Assembly (NCBI RefSeq): GCF_042682045.1 | Contig: NZ_JBHUGS010000002.1 | Span: 1,116,001-1,180,000, forward strand | Source: Sphingomonas_R arantia | GTDB lineage: Bacteria; Pseudomonadota; Alphaproteobacteria; Sphingomonadales; Sphingomonadaceae | Length of the DNA stretch: 64,000 nt | Reading direction: 5' to 3' | Part shown: piece after piece, positions 44,324 through 52,789 of the stretch | Layout: every line of letters starts with the position of its first letter | How positions within the stretch are numbered: position 1 is the first letter of the stretch | The notes under the pieces: model-generated | Database searches by the model: none | The model's input: the letters and a program-made list of their open reading frames with translations, nothing else | What the model was told of the DNA's origin: nothing | Position numbers and translations under genes: made by a program

Positions 44324-45121
44324 TCAGCCGGGCATCTTCACCCGCTCGATCGCTGTGCCCGTGACCTTCCACGTCGCATCCGGCCCGGTCACCACATACA
44401 GCGGCAACCCGGTCGCGAGCGACACGAACACATGGATCTCGGTCGGCACGGGATCGAGGATGTGGCTGACCACCAAGGCGGCGGGCTTCGCGCCATCCGG
44501 CCCACGGCCGCCCAACGCGATACAGCTCTTCGTAAACGGCCGTTGCGCCACGACCTTGCCGGCCTGCGAAACCTCGATCCGGTAATGCCCCCCCGCCGGA
44601 TAGCCCACACCATCGGTATGCGGTGATAGCAGATAACCGATATACGGCCCGCCGCTCGTTTCGGGCGGCAGGATCACGCTGTTGAACGCTGCCGGCGCGC
44701 ACGGACGCAGGCCCAACTGCATCATCCGGTCGCGGACCCGGCTCTGCGTGACCAGCTCGGGCGCCAGATTGCGCGCGGCGTCCGCCGCTCAGACGCGCTT
44801 GTTATCGACCGAGTGTCCATCGGTGTCGGCCGTAAAGATCTTATAGGGCGTCGCACCCGTCATCCCGTAATAGGTCACGGTCAGCCGCCCCTTCGCAGCG
44901 GGTACGACCACCCAGCCGCGCACTTCCCGCTTCTGCGCGTCCGAAATCGTCGCCATCGCCACATCCGTCGTCACCCACGCCGCCTGGTCGTAGGCGTAGA
45001 TGCTCTTCCCCCGCGCAAGCGCCCGCTCGATCGCCGCCCGTTCCCCGACATCCGCCGCAACGGCCGGCACCGCCATACATGCGATCGCCACAGCGCCGCC
45101 CAAAGTCCGTATACCCGCCAT
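44324..45121 (-). pseudogene. Exported hypothetical protein interrupted by an in-frame TGA
   Basis: One reading frame of 266 codons is cut by TGA at 44789-44791 (codon 111). The first part starts MAGIRTLGGAVA with a signal peptide (1-22, ending AVAA), then ERAAIERALARGKSIYAYDQAAW. After the stop the same frame continues AADAARNLAPELVTQ and FNSVILPPETSGGPYIGYLL to KMPG. Both halves look like one sphingomonad secreted-protein family that I know only as hypothetical. A single substitution (for example CGA to TGA) explains it. The second half has an internal Met pair at 44725, without a convincing ribosome site. A sequencing error is possible. Confidence 0.75.
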
Positions 45122-45272
45122 GCCACTCCCCCCGGATTTCGGGCGAACATGACGGACCCGGTGGCAACCGGTCCACTCGTTTCTTGACGGCGCGCCTTCG
45201 AGCTTCAGGCGCACGCTCGCGACCGTTGACACGCGCCTGTATCGAAGGCCCGGCCTCCACGATCCGGACAGG

Positions 45273-45308
45273 AAAAAGCCGGCCCACGGTTTCCCGCGGC
45301 CGGCCTTT
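45273..45308 (-). terminator. Terminator of the DUF4142 gene
   Basis: On the minus strand a GCCGGCC/GGCCGGC stem extends inward to a GAAA-type loop (CGCGG-GAAA-CCGTG) and is followed by TTTTT. It lies about 70 bases beyond the DUF4142 stop. Confidence 0.7.
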
Positions 45309-45376
45309 CCCGTCTCGACCAAGCCGAAACACCTAACCTATTGGCGGCGGAACCTCAGGCCCCGCCGCCCGCAAGA

Positions 45377-45934
45377 TCACATGCCCGACATCGCCGTCGT
45401 GGTCATCTGCTTCACGTGCATCAGGTGACGCTCGATCACCGGCACCGCGGTGCTGGCAACCTGCTTCAGCGCCGGATCGGTGCCGTCGGTCGCGTAACCG
45501 CCATGCAGCGCCCAAGCCGTCTGATGCGCCTGCATCTGCTGCTGCAGGTACAGATCGTCGAAGCTCGCCTTCGGTGCCTTCTTCAGCAATGCGATCTTCG
45601 CCTCGTTGCCGGTCGACATGCGCGTGCCGGGCTTCGCGATCGTGCGGTCCGGGTTCTTCAGCGCCGCCATCAGAGTCTTGGTGGTCGCGGTATGATCCGC
45701 CACCATCTCGCGCGCGAACGCCTTCACGTCGGGGCGCTGCGCCTTCGACATCGCCAGCTTGCTTGATGCGATCTCGTACATGTCGCTGTCCGCGGCCAGC
45801 TTGACATAGTCGGTGGCCGACGTCGCGGTCATCGGCTGAACGCCGACATCGGTCGGGCTCATCGTCTGGGCCATCGCCGCACCGCTCGTCGCCAGCATCA
45901 TCGCGCCGGCAATCATCATCATGCGCTTCATCAT
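45377..45934 (-). CDS. DUF4142 family exported protein
   Basis: A 185-residue protein with a signal peptide (1-22, ending GAAMAQ) and a ferritin-like helical DUF4142 domain (about 40-180; DMYEIASSKLAMSKAQRPDVKAFAREMVADHT). The function of the family is unknown; in alphaproteobacteria it is often associated with stress. AAGG lies 5 bases before the first of two adjacent ATGs. It sits between pth and ychF on the opposite strand, and an EcfG-like promoter match lies upstream. Confidence 0.88.
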   Translation of the reverse strand: MMKRMMMIAGAMMLATSGAAMAQTMSPTDVGVQPMTATSATDYVKLAADSDMYEIASSKLAMSKAQRPDVKAFAREMVADHTATTKTLMAALKNPDRTIAKPGTRMSTGNEAKIALLKKAPKASFDDLYLQQQMQAHQTAWALHGGYATDGTDPALKQVASTAVPVIERHLMHVKQMTTTAMSGM

Positions 45935-45968
45935 GTTTACCTTAAAACTCTGTATCGAATGGCTGCCC

Positions 45969-45994
45969 AACACCGCGCGTCCACCGCTTGTTCC
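45969..45994 (-). promoter_or_regulatory. EcfG-like general stress promoter
   Basis: On the minus strand GGAAC-N17-TGTT resembles the alphaproteobacterial EcfG consensus GGAAC-N16/17-CGTT, with one mismatch in the -10 element. It ends 35 bases before the DUF4142 start codon. Confidence 0.35.
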
Positions 45995-46092
45995 GCCCGG
46001 CACGGCTGGCGTCCGCGCGCGGTCCGGGCTATTCGCCCCGCAAACCGCGGCGTCACGCCGGCGGATCCGAACGCGTACAGGACGAACATCTT

Positions 46093-47193
46093 ATGGGTTT
46101 CCGCTGCGGCATCGTCGGGCTTCCGAACGTCGGCAAGTCCACCCTTTTCAACGCGCTGACCGAGACCGCGGCGGCGCAGGCGGCGAATTATCCGTTCTGC
46201 ACGATCGAACCCAATGTCGGCCAGGTCGCGGTGCCCGACCCGCGGCTCGACACGATCGCCAAGATCGGCGGCTCGGCCAAGATCATCGAAACGCAGCTCG
46301 GCTTCGTCGACATCGCCGGCCTCGTCCGCGGCGCGTCGAAGGGCGAAGGGCTCGGCAACCAGTTCCTCGCCAACATCCGCGAAGTCGACGCGATCGTCCA
46401 CGTCCTGCGTTGTTTCGAGGATGGCGACGTGACGCATGTCGAAGGCAAGGTCGATCCGATCGCCGACGCCGAGACGGTCGAGACCGAACTGATGCTCTCC
46501 GACCTCGAAAGCCTCGAAAAGCGCGTCCCCGCCGCGCAGAAAAAGGCGACGCAGGGCGACAAGGAAGCCAAGGTCGCCGCCTCCGTGCTCGGCCAGGCGC
46601 TCGACCTGCTGCGCGAGGGCAAGCCCGCCCGCCTGACCGTGCCGAAGGACGAGGATGAAGCCCGCGTCTTCGCGCAGGCGCAGTTGCTCACCTCCAAGCC
46701 CGTGCTGTACGTCTGCAACGTCGACGAAGCCGCCGCCGCCGACGGCAACGAACTCAGCGCGCGCGTCGCGGTGAAGGCCGCCGCCGAAGGTGCCAAGTCC
46801 GTCGTCGTCTCCGCCGCGATCGAGGCAGAGATCGCCACCATGGCGCCCGCCGACCGCGTCGAATTCCTGTCCGACCTCGGCCTGACCGAAACCGGCCTCG
46901 CCCGCGTGATCCGCGCCGGCTACGACCTGCTCCACCTGCTCACCTTCTTCACCGTCGGCCCGAAGGAAGCCCGCGCCTGGACGATCGAGCGCGGCTCGAA
47001 GGCCCCGCAAGCCGCCGGCGCGATCCACACCGATTTCGAACGCGGCTTCATCCGCGCCGAAACGATGGCCTATGACGACTATGTCGCGTTGGGCGGTGAA
47101 GCGGCGGCGCGCGACGCCGGCAAGCTGCGCTCCGAAGGCAAGGACTATGTCGTCGCGGATGGCGACATCCTGCTCTTCCGCTTCAACGTCTGA
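46093..47193 (+). CDS. ychF: Redox-regulated ATPase/GTPase YchF (Obg family)
   Basis: A 366-residue Obg-like P-loop NTPase that binds ribosomes and in E. coli prefers ATP. It has G1 GLPNVGKST (8-16), the DIAGLVRGASKGEGLGNQFL switch II region, an NVDE in place of the NKxD guanine motif (consistent with altered nucleotide specificity), a coiled-coil insert (about 130-200), and a C-terminal TGS domain with EARAWTIERGSKAPQAAGAIH. It starts MGFRCGIVG at 46093. It is normally next to pth; here two opposite-strand genes intervene. Confidence 0.97.
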   Translation: MGFRCGIVGLPNVGKSTLFNALTETAAAQAANYPFCTIEPNVGQVAVPDPRLDTIAKIGGSAKIIETQLGFVDIAGLVRGASKGEGLGNQFLANIREVDAIVHVLRCFEDGDVTHVEGKVDPIADAETVETELMLSDLESLEKRVPAAQKKATQGDKEAKVAASVLGQALDLLREGKPARLTVPKDEDEARVFAQAQLLTSKPVLYVCNVDEAAAADGNELSARVAVKAAAEGAKSVVVSAAIEAEIATMAPADRVEFLSDLGLTETGLARVIRAGYDLLHLLTFFTVGPKEARAWTIERGSKAPQAAGAIHTDFERGFIRAETMAYDDYVALGGEAAARDAGKLRSEGKDYVVADGDILLFRFNV

Positions 47194-47233
47194 TCAGGCG
47201 GGGGTCACGTTCGACTGAACCGCGCCCCCCACC

Positions 47234-47294
47234 CCGTTTGGTTCGAGCCTGTCGAGAACTTCGCGCAGGTTTCTCCCAGGCCTGGGCCAAACGG
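47234..47294. repeat. Degenerate copy of the long palindrome
   Basis: The left arm CCCGTTTGGTTCGAGCCTGT (continuing TCGAGAACTT) is well preserved. The right arm has decayed (GGTTTCTCCCAGGCCTGGGC, then CAAACGG). It lies between the convergent ychF and ogt genes and lacks the 44-bp module. Confidence 0.65.
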
Positions 47295-47346
47295 AACACC
47301 CCGGTCGACCAAGGAAACCGGGTCCGCCAGATCCCGGCACCCAGAC

Positions 47347-47844
47347 CTAGTCGAACAAGTCCCCCCGCCCGCTTTCCAGCCGCAACAACTGCGCCTTCAC
47401 CGCCATCCCACCCGCAAACCCGGTCAACGCCCCCGCCGCCCCCACCACCCGGTGGCACGGCACGATGATCGACACCGGGTTGCGCCCGTTCGCCGCCCCC
47501 ACCGCCCGCGAAGCGTCCGGCCGCCCGATCTGCCGCGCGATCGCGACATAGCTCCGCGTCTCGCCATAGGGGATCGTCCGCAACGCCGCCCAGACCTCCC
47601 GCTGGAACGCCGTCCCGCGCAGATCGAGCGGCACATCGAACGAAGTCGCGCGCCCGGCGAAATAGTTCGCCAACTGCGCCGCCGCCTCGTCGAGTATGGG
47701 ATGCGGAACACCCTCCGGCCCGGCGACCAGCCGCACCCGCCGCGGCTCGTCATCCGGCCACAGGACGGCCGCCAGACCCGCATCGCTCGCCATCAGCGTC
47801 AACATCCCGACCGGTGACGGAACCACACGACTGACCAGTTCCAT
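47347..47844 (-). CDS. ogt: Methylated-DNA--protein-cysteine S-methyltransferase
   Basis: A DNA repair protein that transfers an O6-alkyl group from guanine to its own Cys. It is 165 residues long, with the C-terminal domain FQREVWAALRTIPYGETRSY, the recognition helix ASRAVGAANGRNPVSI and the active site IVPCHRVVGA. I start at MELVSRVVPS because GGAGG lies 5 bases before it. An ATG five codons and a TTG eight codons upstream are alternatives. There is no Ada N-terminal domain. It is convergent with ychF. Confidence 0.92.
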   Translation of the reverse strand: MELVSRVVPSPVGMLTLMASDAGLAAVLWPDDEPRRVRLVAGPEGVPHPILDEAAAQLANYFAGRATSFDVPLDLRGTAFQREVWAALRTIPYGETRSYVAIARQIGRPDASRAVGAANGRNPVSIIVPCHRVVGAAGALTGFAGGMAVKAQLLRLESGRGDLFD

Positions 47845-48034
47845 CCCCGCCTCCGCCATTCGCCGCAATCCTAGCAGCGCTACGGCGTCCGATCACTCCC
47901 CGGATCGGAACTCATATCCCGCACAAGTCTGAGCGCGCCCGCGCCGGTCCGGGAGCCGAGGCTGGACCGCACCGGATGTCTTCGCCATCATCGTATTCAG
48001 GCCTGCGCAAGTCAGGCTCTTACGGGAGACGGAC

Positions 48035-48499
48035 ATGGCATGGTTCGATGATTTCGCAGTCGGGCAGACCGCCGCCTTTGGCCGCTATGTCGTCGACCGC
48101 GACGAGGTCCTGGACTTCGCCCGGAAATACGACCCCCAACCCTTCCACCTCTCCGACGAAGCCGCCGCCGAGACCCATTTCGGCCGGCTCGCCGCCAGCG
48201 GATGGCACAGCACCGCGATGACGATGGCGATGATCGTCGCGAACATGGGCGACGACGGCGATGTCGGCGGCAGCCTGGGCGCGGCCGGAATCGATGAACT
48301 GCGCTGGCTCCGCCCCGTCCACCCCGGCGACGTCCTGCGCTGCGAAACGGAGATCGTGACGGTCACCCCGTCCCGCAGCCGCCCCGACCGCGGAGCCGTC
48401 CGCACTCGCGTCACAGTCCTGAACCAGGATGACGTCCCCGTCCTGACGTTCATCCCCACCGCCCTCTTCCGCCGCCGCCCGACCCAACCGGAAGCGTGA
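48035..48499 (+). CDS. MaoC-like hydratase-fold protein
   Basis: A 154-residue single hot-dog-fold protein with the R-hydratase 2 pattern: DFARKYDPQPFHLSDEAA (catalytic Asp and His of the D-x5-H type) and GRLAASGWHSTAMTMAM. Such proteins hydrate enoyl-CoA to (R)-3-hydroxyacyl-CoA or act on related acyl-CoA substrates. GGGAGA lies 7 bases before the ATG. No fatty-acid or PHA gene is adjacent, so the pathway is not indicated. Confidence 0.88.
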   Translation: MAWFDDFAVGQTAAFGRYVVDRDEVLDFARKYDPQPFHLSDEAAAETHFGRLAASGWHSTAMTMAMIVANMGDDGDVGGSLGAAGIDELRWLRPVHPGDVLRCETEIVTVTPSRSRPDRGAVRTRVTVLNQDDVPVLTFIPTALFRRRPTQPEA

Positions 48500-48850
48500 A
48501 GCCTGCAACTTGGAAAGTCCTGCGCGAACTCGCGACCCCGTCACAAACATTCCGTCGTCGCGGACCTGACCCGGGATCGCGCTTCAAACGCCGAACCCCG
48601 CCTCAAGGGGCGGAAGACGCACTCTTGGAAGCCGGCCGACTGATTCACGGTCGTTCACTTGGCAGGAATGCCTGCGTAGTCGGATAATTCCCCAACTCTC
48701 GGGACAGTCTCAGTGGCGTTAGCGACGCACACTCGATAATTCCGACCGGAACAGCCAATTCGAGCACTTGGCACGGTCCCTGCAAACACCTGGATGTTGC
48801 CGCGATCGACGCGGCACCGGCCACCGGCCGACAGCCAAGGGACCACCGCC
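48500..48850. other. 351-bp gap with a sigma-54-like promoter near its end
   Basis: The space between the MaoC-like gene and the TonB-like gene holds a small hairpin (48597-48613, CCGCC/GGCGG) that could end the upstream transcript, and a sigma-54-type promoter at 48769-48784. The remaining sequence shows no coding character or RNA gene that I can recognise. Its length would leave room for an upstream activator site. Confidence 0.5.
48769..48784 (+). promoter_or_regulatory. Sigma-54 (RpoN)-like -24/-12 promoter
   Basis: TGGCACGGTCCCTGCA fits TGGCAC-N5-TTGCA with one mismatch. The invariant GG (48770-48771) and GC (48782-48783) have the required 10-base spacing. A start site near 48795 would give a leader of about 55 bases for the TonB-like gene. 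Confidence 0.5.
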
Positions 48851-49306
48851 ATGTTCGATTTCGTCCGCTCCGACGCCCAGCGTATCGCTGTTTCCGCCGC
48901 CGGCGCGCTCCTCTTCTCCGGCCTCTGCATCAGCGGCGCGATCGCCCCGGCACAGGCGTCCGCCGCCCCCGCGACCGTGTCCGCATGGCAGGCCGACGCC
49001 GCCGACCGGCTCGACGCCGCAATGGTGACGATGCCGGCCAATGCGCGCAGCTTCGCTCGCACGGACGCTGCGATCGCCGGGACGGTCGCACCGGATGGCA
49101 CGCTGTCCGACGCACAGATCGTGCAGAGCAGCGGCAGCCGCACCACCGATGCCGCGCTGCTGTCCCGCGCCGCCCGGCTTCGCCTCTCGCCGCTTCCGGC
49201 CGAAGCCACGACCCGGAACGTCGTGCTGCGGGTCGCCCTGACCGGCAACGATCGGGCCCGCTCGCTCCGCCAGCCACGCGTGGCTGTCCGCTACGCCGCG
49301 CGCTGA
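48851..49306 (+). CDS. Secreted TonB C-terminal-like protein
   Basis: A 151-residue protein with a hydrophobic export segment (about 13-37, ending AQASAAP). The mature part resembles the TonB C-terminal fold: AAIAGTVAPDGTLSDAQIVQSSGSRTTDAALLSRAARL, the pattern of a beta strand, Ser-Ser-Gly turn, then helix. It lacks the Pro-rich spacer of a true TonB and ends in a basic tail (SLRQPRVAVRYAAR). I start at MFDFVRSDAQ; upstream codons look non-coding. The function is not known. It is a single gene behind a sigma-54-like promoter. Confidence 0.72.
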   Translation: MFDFVRSDAQRIAVSAAGALLFSGLCISGAIAPAQASAAPATVSAWQADAADRLDAAMVTMPANARSFARTDAAIAGTVAPDGTLSDAQIVQSSGSRTTDAALLSRAARLRLSPLPAEATTRNVVLRVALTGNDRARSLRQPRVAVRYAAR

Positions 49307-49310
49307 AACG

Positions 49311-49345
49311 AAAAGGGGCGGCCCGTCGCCGAGCCGCCCCCTTCG
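49311..49345 (-). terminator. Bidirectional terminator after cytochrome c1
   Basis: The 8-bp stem GGGGCGGC (49315-49322)/GCCGCCCC (49333-49340) is followed on the minus strand by TTTTCGTTTC. It closes the petABC transcript and may also end the convergent TonB-like gene. Confidence 0.7.
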
Positions 49346-49362
49346 TCTGGCAGAAACCGAGA

Positions 49363-50199
49363 TCAGCCCTGCGGCAGCGGCTTGGCCTTCTTGTCCGCCC
49401 AGATGTTCTGGTACGCGAAGTAGGCCAGCGTCGTCGCCAGCAGCAGGAACAGGATTACCGCCACGCCCGTGCGCTTGCGGTTCTCCAGCTTGGGCTCCGC
49501 GGTCCAGATCAGGAACGCGGACACATCCTGCGCCATCTGGTCCACCGTCGGCTTGGTGCCGTCGGCATACGAAACCTGACCCTCCGCCACCAGCGGCGGC
49601 GGCATTGCGATGTTCAGGTTCGCATAGACCGGGTTGTAGTACAGCCCCGGGCCCGGCCGTGCTTCGGCCGGCAGGTCGGCCGGCGGCTTGCGGTAACCGG
49701 TCAGCAGGCCGTGGACATATTCGGCATGCCCCTCGCGCGCCTTGGTCATCAGCGACAGGTCCGGCGGAAGCGCATTGTTGTTCGCGGCCCGCGCGGCGAC
49801 TTCATTGGCATAGGGGCTGGGGAACATGTCGGACGGGATCGCCTTCCGCGTCGCGGGCTCACCCGTGTCCGGATTCACCGACGGCACTTCGATCGCCCAG
49901 TTCTTGGCGATCGCCTTCACTTCCGGCGCGGTGAAGCCCAGGTCGGTCAGATCGCGGAACGCCACATGACGCAGCGAATGGCAGGCGGCGCACACTTCCT
50001 TGTACACCTGGAACCCGCGCTGCAGCTGCTGCCGGTCGAACCGACCGAACGCGCCGTCACTGGCGAACGCCACTTCCTGCGGCTCCACATGGAAGTGATG
50101 CGCGGTATTCTCGACCGCGGGTTGGCGCGGGATGAGCATGGCGACGACGAGCGCCATGACGAAGACGAGCCCTGCAAGGAAGGCAATGATGCGAACCAT
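49363..50199 (-). CDS. petC: Cytochrome c1 of the bc1 complex
   Basis: A 278-residue haem protein of complex III. N-terminal membrane segment/signal (about 4-24), haem-binding CAACH (about residues 70-74), the likely Met axial ligand region in IAMPPPLVAEGQV, and a C-terminal anchor helix (VAVILFLLLATTLAYFAY) with a basic cytoplasmic tail. It passes electrons from the Rieske protein to soluble cytochrome c. It is the third gene of petABC, with 21 bases after petB. Confidence 0.96.
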   Translation of the reverse strand: MVRIIAFLAGLVFVMALVVAMLIPRQPAVENTAHHFHVEPQEVAFASDGAFGRFDRQQLQRGFQVYKEVCAACHSLRHVAFRDLTDLGFTAPEVKAIAKNWAIEVPSVNPDTGEPATRKAIPSDMFPSPYANEVAARAANNNALPPDLSLMTKAREGHAEYVHGLLTGYRKPPADLPAEARPGPGLYYNPVYANLNIAMPPPLVAEGQVSYADGTKPTVDQMAQDVSAFLIWTAEPKLENRKRTGVAVILFLLLATTLAYFAYQNIWADKKAKPLPQG

Positions 50200-50220
50200 C
50201 TAATACGACTCCCTTGGGGT

Positions 50221-51534
50221 TCAGGACGCGCGCGCGGGCACGGTGGCGACGCCACCTGCACCGAACGGCGCCGACTCCTGCGCCTCGCCGTGCAGCACGG
50301 ACGTCGAGATCGACATCGGCAGCGGCTTCGGCTTCTCGATCTTGGACACGATCGGCAGGATGATCAGGAAGTGCGCGAAATAATAGGCCGCACAGAACTG
50401 GCTCAGCCGCACATAGGGCTCTTCCGCCGGGGCCTGACCCAGCCAGCCGAGCACCAGTACGTCGATGATCAGCGCGAAGAAGAACCACTTGTAGAGCGGG
50501 CGGTAGTTGGACGACCGGACCGGCGACGTGTCGAGCCACGGCAGCACGAACAGCAGCAGGATCGATCCGAACATCGCCATCACGCCCCACAGCTTGGCGG
50601 GGATCCACAGGAAGTTGACGGTGAACGACTTCAGGATCGCGTAGAATGGCAGGAAATACCATTCGGGCACGATGTGCGCCGGCGTCGACAACGGGTTGGC
50701 CGGGATATAATTGTCCGGATGGCCCAGCGCGTTCGGCATGAAGAACACGAACAGCGAGAAGGCGATCAGGAACACGCCGAGACCGAACCCGTCCTTGGCG
50801 GTGTAGTACGGGTGGAACGGCACCGTATCCTGCGGTCCCTTCACGTCCACGCCCGTCGGGTTGTTCGACCCCGGAATGTGCAGCGCCCAGATGTGCAGAA
50901 TGATGACGCCCGCAATCACGAACGGCAGCAGATAGTGGAGCGAGAAAAAGCGGTTCAGCGCCGCATTGTCCGGCGCATAGCCGCCGAGCAGCCACTCGCG
51001 AATCGGCTCGCCCACCAGCGGGATCGCCGAGAAGAAGCCGGTGATCACCTGCGCGCCCCAGAAGGACATCTGCCCCCAGGGGAGCACATAGCCCATGAAC
51101 GCGGTTGCCATCATGAGCAGGAAAATGACCACGCCGAGCAGCCAGATCATCTCGCGCGGGGCCTTGTACGACCCGTAATACAGCCCGCGGCCGATGTGCA
51201 TGTAGACCACGATGAAGAAGAACGACGCGCCGTTGGCATGCGCATAACGCAGCAGCCAGCCCGAATTCACGTCGCGCATGATATGTTCGACGCTGTCGAA
51301 CGCGATCGCGCCGTTGGCGGCATAATGCATCGCCAGGATGATCCCGGTGATGATCTGCAGGCCCAGCGCCGCGCCCGCGAGCACACCGAAGTTCCAGAAA
51401 TAGTTGAGGTTGCGCGGCACCGGATAGCCGGCGCCCACCGCGTTGTAGACCAGGCGAGGCAGCGGCAGCCGCTCGTCGATCCACTGCGTGAACGCGCTTT
51501 TCGGCGCATAATGGGCGGCCCAGGGAAAGCTCAT
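50221..51534 (-). CDS. petB: Cytochrome b of the bc1 complex
   Basis: A 437-residue membrane subunit with the quinol (Qo) and quinone (Qi) sites. The haem-ligating His pairs lie in the second and fourth helices (HYAANGAIAF, YAHANGASFFF, HYLLPFVI, HIWALHIPGSN). The Qo-site PEWY motif is present (VPEWYFLPFYAIL). Eight hydrophobic helices are visible. I start at MSFPWAAHY, preceded by GAGGAAA, rather than 20 codons upstream inside petA. The C-terminus has an extra loop of about 30 residues after the last helix. Confidence 0.97.
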   Translation of the reverse strand: MSFPWAAHYAPKSAFTQWIDERLPLPRLVYNAVGAGYPVPRNLNYFWNFGVLAGAALGLQIITGIILAMHYAANGAIAFDSVEHIMRDVNSGWLLRYAHANGASFFFIVVYMHIGRGLYYGSYKAPREMIWLLGVVIFLLMMATAFMGYVLPWGQMSFWGAQVITGFFSAIPLVGEPIREWLLGGYAPDNAALNRFFSLHYLLPFVIAGVIILHIWALHIPGSNNPTGVDVKGPQDTVPFHPYYTAKDGFGLGVFLIAFSLFVFFMPNALGHPDNYIPANPLSTPAHIVPEWYFLPFYAILKSFTVNFLWIPAKLWGVMAMFGSILLLFVLPWLDTSPVRSSNYRPLYKWFFFALIIDVLVLGWLGQAPAEEPYVRLSQFCAAYYFAHFLIILPIVSKIEKPKPLPMSISTSVLHGEAQESAPFGAGGVATVPARAS

Positions 51535-51544
51535 CTGTGTTTCC

Positions 51545-52120
51545 TCAACCGATCTGGACGACGGTGTCGGAGTTGAATTTATACTCCGGCACATTCAGGT
51601 TCAGCGGGGCCGGACCCGACCGGATCCGCGCGGCGGTGTCGTATGACGATCCGTGGCACGGGCAGAAGTACCCGCCGTAGGAGCCGCGATTCTCACCTTC
51701 GGTCACACCCAGCGGCACGCAGCCCAGATGCGTGCAGACCGCCAGCGTGATCAGCCAGTTCTCCTTGCCGGGCTTGGTCCGCTCGGCCAGCGTCGCGGGA
51801 TCGCGCAGCGACGACACGTCGACTGCGTTCGCCTCGGCGATCTCCTTCGGCGTCAGGTTGCGGATGAACACCGGCTGCTTACGCCACGATGTCTTGATGC
51901 CCATGCCGGGCGTGATCTTGGAAATGTCGACTTCGATCGATGCCAGCGCCAGCACGTCGGCGGACGGGTTCATCTGGTTGATCAGCGGGATCAGCACGGT
52001 CAGCCCGCCGACCCCCGCCACGCTCACCGCGGCGATGTTCAACCAGTCGCGGCGACGGACGCCGACCCCCTCGACCTTCTCGGTCACTCCGGCCTGATCG
52101 ACCACTTCGACATTCGCCAT
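51545..52120 (-). CDS. petA: Rieske iron-sulfur protein of the bc1 complex
   Basis: A 191-residue [2Fe-2S] subunit: an N-terminal RRRDWLNIAAVSV Tat-type signal that becomes the membrane anchor (about 22-52), then the cluster motifs CTHLGC and CPCHGSSYD, whose two Cys and two His bind the cluster. It accepts an electron from quinol at the Qo site. It begins MANVEVVDQ; the longer open frame upstream reads into the divergent trmL promoter and is not credible. It is the first gene of petABC. Confidence 0.96.
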   Translation of the reverse strand: MANVEVVDQAGVTEKVEGVGVRRRDWLNIAAVSVAGVGGLTVLIPLINQMNPSADVLALASIEVDISKITPGMGIKTSWRKQPVFIRNLTPKEIAEANAVDVSSLRDPATLAERTKPGKENWLITLAVCTHLGCVPLGVTEGENRGSYGGYFCPCHGSSYDTAARIRSGPAPLNLNVPEYKFNSDTVVQIG

Positions 52121-52309
52121 CCGCTGGAACCCTCGACCCTTCGCCCTGTTTACGCCGTCGTGGTTCCGCCCATCGGGCATCGCCAACGCGTCGCTTCGCC
52201 GCGCGGACATGGCCTGCGACCGGTGGTTGATAGCCGCGCGCCGTGGGCGTTGCCAAGTGCTTATGGCCACAGCATGACAGTTGCGACACGTTCGCATAGG
52301 GATGCGGCC

Positions 52310-52789
52310 ATGCGCATCTGCCTCCATCAACCCGATATCGCCGGAAATGTCGGCACTATTTTACGCCTTGCGGCCTGCCTCGGCATCCCGGTCGACATCG
52401 TCGAACCGTGCGGTTTCGCGTTCGGCGATCGCGCGCTGAAACGTGCCGGCATGGACTATGCCGACGCCGGCGCGACCCGCCGCCATGCCGATTTCGACGC
52501 GTTCCGCCGCGCGACGCCCGGCCGCCTCGTGCTGCTCACCACCACCGGCGGCACCCGGCTGGACGCGGCGCAGTTCAAGTCAGACGACATCCTCCTGATG
52601 GGCGCGGAGGGCTCCGGCGTTCCGCCCCATGTCCGCGAGGCCGCCGCGCTGCGCGTCCGAATTCCGATGCGGCCGGGCTACCGGTCCTTGAATGTCGCGG
52701 TCGCGGCGGGCATCGCGCTGGCCGAGGCGCTGCGCCAGACCGCGGGGTGGCCGGCCGACGCGGGAACAGCCATGGAAGACAACGCATGA
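52310..52789 (+). CDS. trmL: tRNA (cytidine/uridine-34-2'-O)-methyltransferase
   Basis: A 159-residue SPOUT methyltransferase that methylates the wobble ribose of tRNA-Leu. It has the N-terminal HQPDIAGNVGTILRLAACLG, then LMGAEGSGVPPHV and the knot region RIPMRPGYRSLNVAVAAGIAL. I start at MRICLHQPD because AGGGA lies 7 bases upstream; an ATG 36 bases earlier is in frame. The gene is divergent from petA and overlaps the hemF start by 4 bases (ATGA). Confidence 0.94.
   Translation: MRICLHQPDIAGNVGTILRLAACLGIPVDIVEPCGFAFGDRALKRAGMDYADAGATRRHADFDAFRRATPGRLVLLTTTGGTRLDAAQFKSDDILLMGAEGSGVPPHVREAAALRVRIPMRPGYRSLNVAVAAGIALAEALRQTAGWPADAGTAMEDNA

Noticed and set aside
44789..44791. TGA as a selenocysteine codon
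   Set aside because: No selenoprotein family resembles this exported protein, and I see no SECIS-like hairpin of the required form directly after the codon; a nonsense substitution is simpler.
48985..51576. 863-codon plus-strand open frame across petC and petB
   Set aside because: It is a shadow of the bc1 genes: its His/Arg-rich sequence lacks any domain, whereas the opposite strand has complete cytochrome motifs.
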